64,000 bases of DNA, taken from the NCBI GenBank assembly GCA_963920525.1, contig OY986439.1:42353485-42417484 (forward strand), given 5' to 3'. Under the pieces are notes generated by a model, which saw nothing but the letters and a program-made list of their open reading frames with translations, did not search any database and had not been told where the DNA came from. Source of the stretch: Dichetophora obliterata. Lineage: Eukaryota > Arthropoda > Insecta > Diptera > Sciomyzidae. The position numbers and the translations under genes are program-made. Shown piece by piece: positions 36,655 through 47,525 of this stretch; the stretch's first letter is position 1, and every line of letters begins with the position of its first letter.

Positions 36655-37525
36655 CAGAGTGAAGCAAAATAATGGTTGTACTTGTTTTATGACATAATTT
36701 AAAAGCACTAAGTGAATTTTATAAAACGATATTTTTTATTTTAAGCATTTTTTACAACTCTTCAATCATTTAATTCGAATCTTTCACATTCATTTTTTTA
36801 ACAATTTTTCATTTTTTAATTCTGGTTTTCAGGAATATCATCCCATATTTTTATTAATCGTCACTTAAATTTATCTACCGTCATGTTTTTATGTTCGTTT
36901 ATTTGCTCAGCACTATACTCAAATACAATAAACATAAATTTATTGAAAGAAATAAAACATGGCAAATTTGCTCTGCTTCAGCTTTGAACGATTTTTGCCT
37001 TGAGTGCTGGAGCAGAATCTTGCTGAAAATAAAAGTGACCCTCTCCGTAAATTTGCTTGGGTGCGGCATAAGATGGTTGGTTCTACAAAACATGTTCGAA
37101 AGCATATTCCAAAATTATTTTAACGCCTTTTTCGATGAAAATGAGAGCCAATTTTCTTTTTGCGGTGAAAGCGCCCCAAACCATGATGACTGACGAAACA
37201 TTTTGAAATCTTTCAATGGTTTTTTTTTTCTTAAGGAATATCTGCTTGCAACATCAAGTTGTGGCTTGCTTGCAACAAGGAGAGTATTCCATCAGAAGAT
37301 ATGATACTGCAACATGCGTGCCATTTCATATGATTTCAGAATTAGTGTGGGTGTTGATCCCACGACTATAAGCACAAAAAACTTGACAAAACTTTTGAAA
37401 CGGTTCATGAAATAGGTTTACAATTAATGCCAGAGTTGAAAAGAAATAACAAATGTTTTCCAGTGTTGCTTCTTTTGGTGCAATTGGTATTACTGTACGT
37501 GCATCAGCTACTTTGATTCACGCTG
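36655..37525 (-). mobile_element. maT-like Tc1/mariner element, truncated and dead
   Basis: The ends are CAGAGTGAAGCAAAATA (36655) and, reversed, CAGCGTGAATCAAAGTA (37525), 14 of 17 matching, each flanked by TA (36653-36654 and 37526-37527). The minus-strand interior reads VWGAFTAKRKLALIFIEKGV and FYFQQDSAPALKAKIVQS with stops and shifts. VW.A, FIEKGVKI and FQQDSAPAH.AK are the catalytic-core signatures of the maT/DD37 branch; the second catalytic Asp (QQDSAP) is still present. The copy is 871 bp, against about 1.3 kb for full elements, and the N-terminal half is essentially gone. Confidence 0.7.
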
Positions 37526-37789
37526 TATGTTAAGACGGCATTTTCTTTAATTTTTTTTTTTTTTAAACAGACATTTGAATAATTTGTCAAATAAAAATTC
37601 CTTTATAAAATACATTTCTACTGTCATTGTCTGCAAATTATTCATCTTTTTTGTTTGTTCATTGTTTCAATTATATGATTCGTATGTGATTATGTGATTT
37701 TCGGCTTTGTGACCAAAAAAGAAATCCGCAACAATCCAGCAATTCTTTTCCGAAAATCTGTTTTGATATATGAGTGCTTTTCCGAGAAC

Positions 37790-38376
37790 ATTTGCATTCT
37801 ATGAATATGGCTGACTTTCAATCATCAGAAGAGATTTAGAAGCGCATCAGAGGAATTTATGCGCTCAATACTCACATTTTGGCAGTGTATCAAATCGCAT
37901 CCATCCTAGAGACCTCATTGGGTTCGAAGGATTGGGAAAAGCTTATGTTCAAGCGAGGTGGCGACACACACTAATGATAGCTCTACTATAATGCACCTAA
38001 TGGGTGCGATCACGAGATTGGCAAGTTGATGGTGTCGCTGTCTCAGTCGCATGATGACAAAATTAGAGATGGCACCACTGGCGTTGTTGTGCTTGCCGGT
38101 GCTCTGTTGGCACAAGCTAAGAACTCAATTGATCGCAATTCGTATCGCCAATAGATTTGTGGTGGCAGCTCATTGTTCTGTAAAATAGTTTGAAGCAATT
38201 GCCGAGCCCTTTTCCATCGATCGAAAAAATATAAAATTATTGGTGCAAATTTCTATGACTACATTGAGCAGCATGATCGTCAACAAGTGTCATTCTCAAA
38301 TGGTTGAAGAGGGAGTAGATGCTGTAAGAAGTAGACTTTATGGCCGATATTGAGAAGAAGAATTTCAACTTTGAGC
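37790..38376 (+). pseudogene. CCT-epsilon (TCP-1 chaperonin subunit 5) processed pseudogene fragment
   Basis: Frame-shifting fragments follow the chaperonin equatorial domain in order: RIRGIYALNTHILAVYQIAS, ILETSLGSKDWEKLM, a TNDSSTI piece (TNDGATI in active CCTs, the ATP-binding region), [54 protein letters not shown], then [31 protein letters not shown] is the hallmark nucleotide site, and VNKCH..QMAE.AVDAV plus NFELIK fit the epsilon subunit. There are no introns over a stretch spanning about 200 codons, so a retrocopy is likely (inference). Stops and at least four frameshifts kill it. The 3' part is cut off exactly where a LINE tail begins (38379). Confidence 0.85.
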
Positions 38377-38378
38377 TT

Positions 38379-41275
38379 TTATTTATTTATTTATTTAATT
38401 TACTGACAGATGTTAGAAAATCATATTAGTCAGAACTTAGTCTAGATACAAGGTAATAAATATTACAAAGTTAAGTCTTAACTTAAGTTGACAAAAAAAT
38501 CTTGCAAAGATTGCTTAAATACTTCCTTGCGCATGGAAAAATCTAAAAGAGTAATTGAAAACAAGTTATTGTACATTTTAAGTGCTCTAGTAATTGATTC
38601 ACATGCTGCATAGTTTGACTTGTAAGCTCTGATATAAAATGGTACACAACAACGCAAGTTTCTTGAAGGAATATTAAAATTTATACGTTCAAGAAGCGAT
38701 GCGCAATCAATATTACCACTTATTAAACCACGAATAAACTCCAAGGCCTGAATTGTTCTTCTATCTTTCAGTGAGTTTACATGCAATAATTTACTTCGTA
38801 TACTATATGTTAGAGGCTCGGTAAAATTCGACGGCCTAAGTGCAAATTTCATAAATCTTTTCTGAATAGACTCAAGTCTATTAATATGAATATCATAGAA
38901 AGGACTCCAAATAAACGAGCAATATTCAAGTCTTGACCTTACAAAGGCGGAGAACAAATATAAACGCGTATATGGATCATTAAAATCAGAGCTATTACGT
39001 TTTATAAAGGCTAACATCGAAAAAGCTTTTGGAATGATATAATCCAAATGTTTAGTAAAAAGGAATTTAGAGTCAAATACGACACCTAAATCACAGATTT
39101 GGTCATTAAACTTTAGGGAAATATTTTTAATAGCATAGGTAGAAGCAATGTTATTAAATCGTTTAGAAAAAGTAACATGAAAACATTTTTTAAAATTAAG
39201 TGCAAATAGGTTCTTATCACACCACAAAACTAGATTGGAAAGGTCAGCCTGAAGACTGTTAACATCCATAAGGGAACTTATCGATCTAAATAGTTTTAAA
39301 TCGTCAGCAAAAAGCAAGTAGTTGCAGTTTTTAAAACAACTGCCAATATCATTAATAAATAAAAGAAATAACAGTGGTCCAAAAATACTACCTTGAGGCA
39401 CCCCTGAGATAGCAAGAAAACCATACGAATCGATGTTTTCAATAGAAACCACACAACGACGGTTTGAAAGATAAGAATTTATCCATCTCAGGAAAGTTGA
39501 GTGAAAACCCATCTTATTTAATTTAGCAATTAAGGCATTATGGCACACCTTGTCGAAAGCTTTGGTGAAGTCTGTATAAATAACGTCAACTTGGCAGCCA
39601 CTTTCGAAAGAGGAGATGCAATATTCAGAAAAAACAGCTAAATTTGTGACAGTGGAACGACCAGCAACAAATCCGTGTTGGAATGGGCTGATTGCGTTTT
39701 TCACTATAAAATAAAGTTTATCTTTTACAATAGATTCAAAAAGTTTGGAGAATGTTGAAAGCTTTGAAATTGCTCTATAGTTTTCGACATCATTTTTTGA
39801 ACCAGATTTAAAAACAGGAGTAACATAAGCAAATTTCCATTCATCAATGAAGATACCAGCACTTAGAGATATATTATAAATAAGTGATAGCGGATTCATC
39901 AAAGAAGACACACATTTTTTAAACAGAAACGGTGAAAACCCATCTATATCAGGTTTTGATGATATTTTTAAGGACATAATCCCATTAAAAACATCAAGTG
40001 GCGTAATAGCAAGAGTACCAAAATTAGTACAAGGTAAAATATTATTTAAAATTTCTGTTTCCGACCAACATTTAGGAGTTTCATATACCGAACTAAAAAA
40101 GTCTGCAAATAAATTAACTATGCCTGATAAAGCATTAGATGTCCTGCCTTTGAAGATCATTGAAGATGGAATAGAGGAGCATGCTCTTTTCGACTCAATA
40201 AAACTACAAAAAGCTTTTGGGTTAGACTTTATGTTATTCTCAAAACCAATCACAAATTGTTTGTACAGAAATTTATGTAGAAAATCGAATTCTCTCATAC
40301 AATGTTTATATTTTGCTTCAAAAATCTCATTCTTCGTCGTCTTAAATTTTTTTAAAAATTTATTGCGTAAGTTTCTCAATTTCATTAGGCCTTTAGTATA
40401 CCACGGTCTCTTGAAGTCCTTTTTACGGAATCTCGGAATATGACAGTTTAAAATATCCGACAAATCACTAGTAAAGACTGAAAAAGATTCAGCAACATTA
40501 TTGCAGTTTAAACGACACTGCCAGTCAATACTGCCTATGTGAACATTTAGACAATCAAAATCACATAAACTATAATTCATATCTAAAACAGCTCGGTCAT
40601 TGGAAAGTTTTAAATAGTTAAAAAATTCTACTTTTAAAATCAAAGGCACATGGTGCATGTCAGTTGACGACAAGGGAAACATGCATTTTTCCATATAAAA
40701 TTTTATTTCAGAACTTACGAAGACAAGATCCAAAAATCTACCCAGCTTATTGGCAAATGTATTTATTTGGTTTAAGTTTAAACTAAAGAAATTATCAATC
40801 AAATAAATTTCATTAGAATGATTCACATTTATTGGATAAAAGATTTTTTTCATTCCCAAGAAATGACCAAGAAATTCTACTGAGATTAAAATCACCTAAG
40901 ATACAAAATTGATTTTCAGCATCAGTTGATTATAAAAGATTAACTACATTATCCACATGAGCATGATATAACTCATCCTCATTATTCGGAGGAATATACC
41001 AAACACATATAAAAAGCACGCCAGAAAGTCCAGAGATCTTAACACACAACTGATCCAGAAGAGAATTCATATTAAGCAATGGAAAAAATGATGATCGAAA
41101 ATCACACTTTACAGCAATTAAAACTCCACCGCCACGAGAGCATCCAGTCTTAACAACATCCCTATCCTTGCGATATACGATGTATAGCTGCGGATCAAAA
41201 TACTCAGCATCTATGAAATCTTTATTTAGCCATGTTTCAACAAGAACGATGACTTGTTGCTGATTAAGATCTTGG
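38379..41275 (-). mobile_element. LINE (Jockey/CR1-like), 5'-truncated, nearly intact ORF2
   Basis: On the minus strand it holds part of the endonuclease (41275-40870), the 805-codon RT frame (40895-38478), a 3' non-coding region and a (TAAA)n tail at 38380-38400. It is inserted into the CCT-epsilon pseudogene. ORF1 and the start of the endonuclease are absent. This is one of the best preserved elements in the window, so it is relatively young. Confidence 0.88.
38478..40895 (-). CDS. LINE ORF2: endonuclease C-terminus, reverse transcriptase and C-terminal region
   Basis: The 805-residue frame has, in order: the end of the endonuclease with GRFLDLVFVS (52-61) and TDMHHVPLIL (78-87, SDH-type motif); a linker; then the RT. 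RT motifs are VFKSGSKNDVENYRAIS (361-377), YTDFTKAFDKVCH (440-452), ISGVPQGSIFGPLLF (496-510) and FADDLKLF (529-536, catalytic FADD). The tail holds RLEYCSFIWSP and a W-less end. The rest of the endonuclease lies upstream in another frame: VETWLNKDF, CSRGGGVLIAV, VWYIPPN and ILGDFNLSRISW. It needs one shift at an A7 run near 40855-40862, and carries one TAA stop near 40935. The enzyme would nick target DNA and prime reverse transcription from it. Confidence 0.9.
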   Translation of the reverse strand: MILISVEFLGHFLGMKKIFYPINVNHSNEIYLIDNFFSLNLNQINTFANKLGRFLDLVFVSSEIKFYMEKCMFPLSSTDMHHVPLILKVEFFNYLKLSNDRAVLDMNYSLCDFDCLNVHIGSIDWQCRLNCNNVAESFSVFTSDLSDILNCHIPRFRKKDFKRPWYTKGLMKLRNLRNKFLKKFKTTKNEIFEAKYKHCMREFDFLHKFLYKQFVIGFENNIKSNPKAFCSFIESKRACSSIPSSMIFKGRTSNALSGIVNLFADFFSSVYETPKCWSETEILNNILPCTNFGTLAITPLDVFNGIMSLKISSKPDIDGFSPFLFKKCVSSLMNPLSLIYNISLSAGIFIDEWKFAYVTPVFKSGSKNDVENYRAISKLSTFSKLFESIVKDKLYFIVKNAISPFQHGFVAGRSTVTNLAVFSEYCISSFESGCQVDVIYTDFTKAFDKVCHNALIAKLNKMGFHSTFLRWINSYLSNRRCVVSIENIDSYGFLAISGVPQGSIFGPLLFLLFINDIGSCFKNCNYLLFADDLKLFRSISSLMDVNSLQADLSNLVLWCDKNLFALNFKKCFHVTFSKRFNNIASTYAIKNISLKFNDQICDLGVVFDSKFLFTKHLDYIIPKAFSMLAFIKRNSSDFNDPYTRLYLFSAFVRSRLEYCSFIWSPFYDIHINRLESIQKRFMKFALRPSNFTEPLTYSIRSKLLHVNSLKDRRTIQALEFIRGLISGNIDCASLLERINFNIPSRNLRCCVPFYIRAYKSNYAACESITRALKMYNNLFSITLLDFSMRKEVFKQSLQDFFVNLS

Positions 41276-42092
41276 GAATGTCAAATTGGATTCGTTTCTA
41301 GTAACTAAGATATTTATATAATCTAATACTTTCTCAGAGATTCACTCACCCCTTGCTTCTAACCCTTCAACAACACAAGTAAGGTATTTGTATGGATATC
41401 CTTCTCAAAAGCTTAACGTTGAACAAATAAAAGTTTTTAAACCAAATTGTTTGTATTTAAAGTTTAAGAATTCATGTATTTTATTAAAACTCTTAAAAAA
41501 ATCAATTTAAATCGAAGAACCATTAAAATTTCTTCTGTTTCTATTGTAAAATTTAATAATATCTCTTGAAAAATGTTTGTTAGCGTTAAGGTAGTAAAAA
41601 TAGTAAAGAAATAATATTCGATTAAATCGTTATGATTTTTTTGGAGTTATTCTTTTGATCAATACCAATTTTCAACTTTTATGCTCTTAAATTTATTTTT
41701 AATAACTGCAAAATGAACTAGTTTTTAATTGATTTATTTTAAAGCAACTATCAACTAGTTTACAATAAACTCATTTTTAAGTAGTTCAAAATATATGCAG
41801 ACAAAGGTTAATTGACTTATTTAGCGGACTTCGCCATAAAAAATATGTGAGTTCGTTGTTGGAAAAAAGTCAGAATTTCAACCAGTTCTGGTTAGTAAAA
41901 AGCTACTTTTTCAATTACTTTTAAATTAGTTGAATTTCTTATAGGGCGTATTCAAGTAAGAAATAGATAAGGAAATGACATGTTTATTGGCGTTTAAGAA
42001 ATTAACGTCTGCGCTATTGTATATATTGACCTTAAATGTTTACTATATTTAGCAATTTACTAGAATAAAGAGAGAAATATCTTCTATGTATG

Positions 42093-42145
42093 TTAGGCTG
42101 GGTCGATTTGAATGGAGGTACAAAAATTTATGTTGCCTGGACGAT
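42093..42145 (+). repeat. dispersed 53-bp repeat, copy 2
   Basis: TTAGGCTGGGTCGATTTG ... TATGTTGCCTGG, inverted relative to the copy at 5511-5563. Confidence 0.7.
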
Positions 42146-45100
42146 TTTCGGATCCGGCACGAAAAATTATTTAAAAAAAGGGTTGATAAGGCTTTTAACT
42201 TTTATGTAAGTTAAAGTCAACTTTACAGTCTTTATTATGTATACCTTGAAATGCAGCTACAATTATCTTCAACTTGTGAAAAGTAAGAAGTTGAATACAG
42301 ATGGCTTCCAATATGTGGATATGGCAAAACTCTGATTAAAATTTAAATTTTTTTCACCTTCGGCAATCAATTAGTGATTAATCAAGGAGGCGGCCGCGCT
42401 CGTCAGAACGAGCCGATAAATAGATATGTGTGTTTTTCAACAGCTTAACGTTAACTTCTCTCTACTTTAGAACTGCGGCCTAAAAAGCTTCGCGTCTGCC
42501 AAGTGTCCAAATTAAAGCACTCTCTTTTTTTTAGTTTGGAGATAAAAACCCATGTATTTTTGTAGTATATAGCTTAAAGATCTCGATTTGCACAAAAACA
42601 AATGCTTCTGTATCTTTGTGTTAATTTGCTTTTCATTTTGCAAATGTAAATTTACACCTCATCACTTCATCGCGTAATTTCCGGAAACAGCATCACCATT
42701 TTCGGCTGACTCAAAAATCATTTCTGTTCACTCATTATCACTCATCTTCACTCTTAATATACATACTTATGTATATTTGTAAATGCATTTTTTTATCTGC
42801 GATTTAGTCTTAAGCCTTGTTGCAGGAATAATTACTTTTTTATAGCCAACTTAAGAAAGAGCAAAAATGCTGGCACTGCTTCACATTTTCTTGTCAGCCT
42901 GCCTACAGCCTCTGTGGATGAACCGCTGAATGAGCTTTATTTAAGATTTATTTTTCTTTAGGCAAGAACATCAAACTTAAATCCTTTGGAGTTGGCTGTT
43001 TCGTAAATGATGCCGACGGCTTCATATCGCGTGTGGCTCAAGTTTAAGCTTCGTGATTTAGTTAAGCTTTAAATTTGTATCTTTTTCAGCAATTCGCTGT
43101 GCTGATGAGAAATTTGATAATGGATTTCATCATGAGAATTTTTTAACAAAAGCTAAGAGTAGAATCTTCGTAATTTATTACCTAGGATTTATTTTAGGAT
43201 TTTTAAATGCTAGAATTGAAATATAAAACCACTGGTTTAGGGAAATAAAACTTTAAAACAAAAAATGCGCTAAATAAAAAATTTTACGGAGGAAATCTAA
43301 AGGAAAATGTCTGCTTTGTATTGATTAAAACAATATCTATTCAAAATAAATTCAAAGTACAGCACACCATGGCGTATGAGTAACTATTATATTTTATAAA
43401 TTAAGGCTGTAGTCTGGTGTTCGAGTTTCAAAATATCAATTTTTTGTTATGTATTTCACAGTTAAAATGTATTAAGAGCAATCTGTAAAAATTTAAGGTC
43501 AAAATTCAAAATATTAACGAAGTTATAGCACATAGTCGAGAGCACCAAATGATTGCGCGCGTAATGTTATTAAAACTTTAAAACTTTTTACTGGAAACCC
43601 GGGTGTTTAAACCAATTCAATCAAGCTGATTGGGTTAAAATTTTAATACGTTATTTTTACGTGAATGGCTCTCGCAAGTAGTAGAATTGTTTATTTCCAG
43701 TCATTCGTTCTTATGTTTTACTCCGATTTTTTAGAAGTCCGCCATTTTGATATTTTTTTTATTGAAAATGCTTAAATGTACTGCCTGCTAGAACGACAAG
43801 CCTACAAAATAGCAATTTATTAATTTTTTTGTTTCAGGTGACTTGAAGTGCCGAAATCATTTAGGCCAGCAACACACCTTGTTTTGATATGTCCACTTTG
43901 GAGGCACAAAAATTTTACAAAACATCGCAAAATAAACTCCAAAAAATACTTTATGGCTGAATATGTCAATAATAACATATACAAACATTTGAGTGATTAA
44001 ACTTTAATTTGTTGTATATAAAAGTTCCCCACATAACCTTAAAAATAAGGCAGAAACCCCAGACTGCATCCTTAAATTAAAAATAATTTTATTTTTATTT
44101 TTTTTTATTAGCAATTCTAGCCAGTTCATATTTCAACGTCATTATTTGCATTTTATTTTTTTTATCCAACATTATATTAAGTTTTTATAAACCAAACCAA
44201 CGATTGGCCACTTCAAAAAAATTCCATTTCAACATGTACATTTATCATGAGCAACTAAAAAAGTATGCCAAGCTTTACAGCAATTTTTTTTCAACTTATG
44301 TCGAAAAAGAAGCCAATTTGTGATGCTGCTACTAACTCTACCTTTTTGCTGGCCACACACCGCCTTCCACTACCCCCGCAAAACAACAACATTGTAGCCA
44401 ATTTTGAGTTGAAACAGCAGCCATTGGGCTTAGATGGGCCACCCAAAACAGCATCTTAATTGACCACATTAACAGAAATAGTGGCTAAAAAGCAAACAAT
44501 AACAATACGCAGCAGCATATTAAAGCAGACAAGCAAATAATTCAAATAATGAAAGTAGTTAACAAAGTGTTCAGAGAAGATGTTGCGAAAATCACAAGAA
44601 AAAACATAGCAGAATCGCCTTTTAAACCCTTATCAAAGCTTAAGCGTCTTAAAATCTTTTAGAACAGCCAAAAAAAGACACACCAACATAATGCAAAATA
44701 ACAAAGGATCCCTTATTTCCTCCTATTTGTTTGTTGTTGTTTTGCCTGTTCTGCCTACCTTCAAGTTTTGGCCGAAATTAAAAAAAAATCTTTTTTTTTT
44801 GCCTGCCTCTTTATTAGTCATGCTAAGCAAACAAAAATGTTGAGCTCCTTTTTATGGCTCCAAGCAGAGCCATCATCAGATGCATTCTTTGTGCTGGCAA
44901 CCAAATAAAAAGTTGAACGCCCAGAAGTATGCCATTAAAGCATAGTTAAAGTCATTTATTTTCCTACATTTTTTTATGTATTATTTTTTATTCTTTTACA
45001 TTATTTTTTTAAGATATGTGCTATTAACATTTTTTTTCTCTCTTATTTTGTTGCGTTACATGTAACGCATTGGATTGATGTATCTATGTCTGCGTCAAGA

Positions 45101-46737
45101 TTGTCAGTTAGATAATTATTTTTTAGCATCAATAATTCAAAGTGATAAGCCTTTAGAATTGAAACAAAATTGAATTTAAGCGCTAAAAAAGCTTGCCTGA
45201 TGTAGTCTGTATGCCAAGCTCTGAACTTTGGGCGAAGCGATGATAAGTTTGAAATATTTTACCTAAATGGGGTCTTTATAGGCTTTCTTTGAAGTTAAAA
45301 ATTTTTAAATTAAGTAGAAATCATTTGACAAAGATTAGGGTCAAAAACATTAATAAAAAAACTCAAAAAAGTATACATACAAAACTTCATGTTTTACAAG
45401 AAAAAAGGATCAAAAGGTTTTTCTTTTTAGCCAACAGCAGCTTCAGCTAATAGCTTATCGAACTCTCTTCATATGAGATAATCCGATTACTTCGTCTGGT
45501 CAGCTAAGGTCAGGAACACAAAATATCGCAATATGTATAACATATACGACAAAGTGAATCGTTCAGCACAAGCTATTTGGACGAAATAATTTTATGATTT
45601 TTTTTATTTATTTGGTCAAAACCAAAACAAATATATGCACCAGAGGTCTGTTGCTGGCATGGTATTAAATATTGAAATTAAGAATGGGTCAACTTATTGC
45701 AATTTTTTCAAAAGATTTATGCCTTTTCCTTGAAAAAAACGAAATAGCCTTTCCAATGCTACCCTATTTAAAAAAATCGGATTTAAATTGACTTAGCTAC
45801 GTTGCACAGAGGTACACTGGCAAAATTCGGCGGCCAAAAATCTTTTTTACATTTCACTGTTTCAAAAATCTAATGATGCAGTTTTGTTAAATATACTTTA
45901 GTTAAGGAACATGCAACATTTTTAGGTTCATAGGTCAACGGCAAAGTATTGAATGGCGTAAAAACAAAAAGACCAATTTTCATTTTTTTGTGAATTTAAA
46001 TCTTTTACATATTTTGTTGAAGTTTGAAGACGTGTAACTTTTTAACTGTACAACATTTTTGAACAATTTTATTTAAGGTCAGTCAAATGCCTTATAAAAA
46101 ATTAAAAATTTTATTACAATTCATGTTTTATAGTATTTTTGCAGATATTATTTTAAAAGTCTATTTCTTAAACGAATTTTGAGAAAACTCATACACCGTC
46201 GTGCGACGGCAGAGCTTAGCTATATTTTTAAGAAAATTTAAAGTATTTTAAAACTTTTTCCCGAAAATCCTACAACCGCCATTCGCCACCGGAGAGCACT
46301 TTTTTACAAAATAAGGTAGGCACATTCTATGAACTAAACTTTTTTTATGCGACACAGGCTTAAACTGTGCATGTCGTTTGCTGAAGTGTTCACCTTTGAG
46401 CATTTCCACCAAAAGGTCTACCACGACTGAAAAATTAAATAGAGGGAAAAATGTTTAAATTTATATTGTGCGAGTACTGAGAGCTGATCTCAACTTGAAT
46501 TTAAAAAAATGGCAGCAAACATGATGAATGGCAACAAAAGTTAAAAAATGGTAACAAAAGTTGAAAAATTTTTACAAAAGTTGAAGTATAATCATAATAA
46601 ATACTCATATAATACAAAGTTTAATAAATTTTTTCAGTTTTCAATTGTAACGATCCTGAGTTACACTTTACATGTTTTTCTAATTGAATTAAATAAATAA
46701 AACTATAAAATATTTGCACTTTTTTAAAGGAAAAATT

Positions 46738-46960
46738 TGTCACATAACGTATATCACGTAACGTATCATATGGCTTACACAAAAATAATTAAAAAAATAT
46801 TTTTCAACGAAACAAATAATAGTATGTAGCAACATTATTCCAAATAATATTAAAAAACTTTCATAAAAAAACTCGTGCACACTTCGCAAATTTTTTCGTT
46901 TATATTGATGCAGATAAAAGCCACTACTATTTTATGTCACGTAACGTATCATTTTTAGTG
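46738..46960. repeat. CACGTAACGTATCAT direct repeats
   Basis: GTCACATAACGTAT and TCACGTAACGTATCAT lie together at about 46739-46773, and GTCACGTAACGTATCAT recurs at about 46936-46952. The second is embedded in a hairpin (AGCCACTAC ... GTGGCT). This could be the remains of a small element. Confidence 0.55.
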
Positions 46961-47525
46961 GCTCTATCTGAGAGCCGAACTTTTGACAACTCTTAGCTTT
47001 TACACCTTGTATAATGCGCTTAGTAAACTATTCGAAAATCAAAATAAGAAAAATGTAAGTTTAAGTTTTTTTTTTTGTTTTTCAACTCATTAAATTCGTA
47101 CGACTGTCACGTGCGTAGCTACGGAAATGCCATTTGAACGAAAACGTATTAATCATGCATTTTTATTGCCATAATTAAACATAATCATACAGTTAATGAC
47201 TGCAACCGCAGGTAACGCCATAGGTAGAAATCTTAATTGGTTAACAGGTAGAATCCTTTTTGCGCACATTTTTATATATTTTCCATAAAAACTCTTACGT
47301 GTAATCATAACAGCTATCGAAAGTGCAACTTACGATTTCGTTGCTAATTTGTATTTGGTAAACAAATTCAAAAATGATGTTATCGTCGCGGCTCTCATTG
47401 TCAGTCATAATACTATGGAAGCTGTATCCATAAAGGTTAAAAATATTGTAGACAGCGTAAAAAAGCACTTTAACCACTGCTCGAAATCGATGCTGAAATT
47501 CAAGCTGGTGACGAAGTTTGGCTAA

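Larger units (their letters stand above)
41276..47525. other. long AT-rich stretch without a recognisable gene
   Basis: It contains a copy of the 53-bp dispersed repeat (42093-42145), a locally GC-rich spot GGAGGCGGCCGCGCTCGTC at 42386-42404, three GTAACAAAAGTTGAAAAAT-like units near 46530-46585 and CACGTAACGTATCAT repeats (46738-46960). Frames such as 44265-44459 have no recognisable motif. Confidence 0.45.

Noticed and set aside
42386..42420. GC-rich patch with a GCGGCCGC site, possible vector sequence
   Set aside because: Only about 35 bases and flanks are ordinary AT-rich genomic sequence; no vector text recognised.
44265..44459. 64-codon frame with ordinary composition
   Set aside because: No recognisable motif, no splice or promoter context; too short to support.
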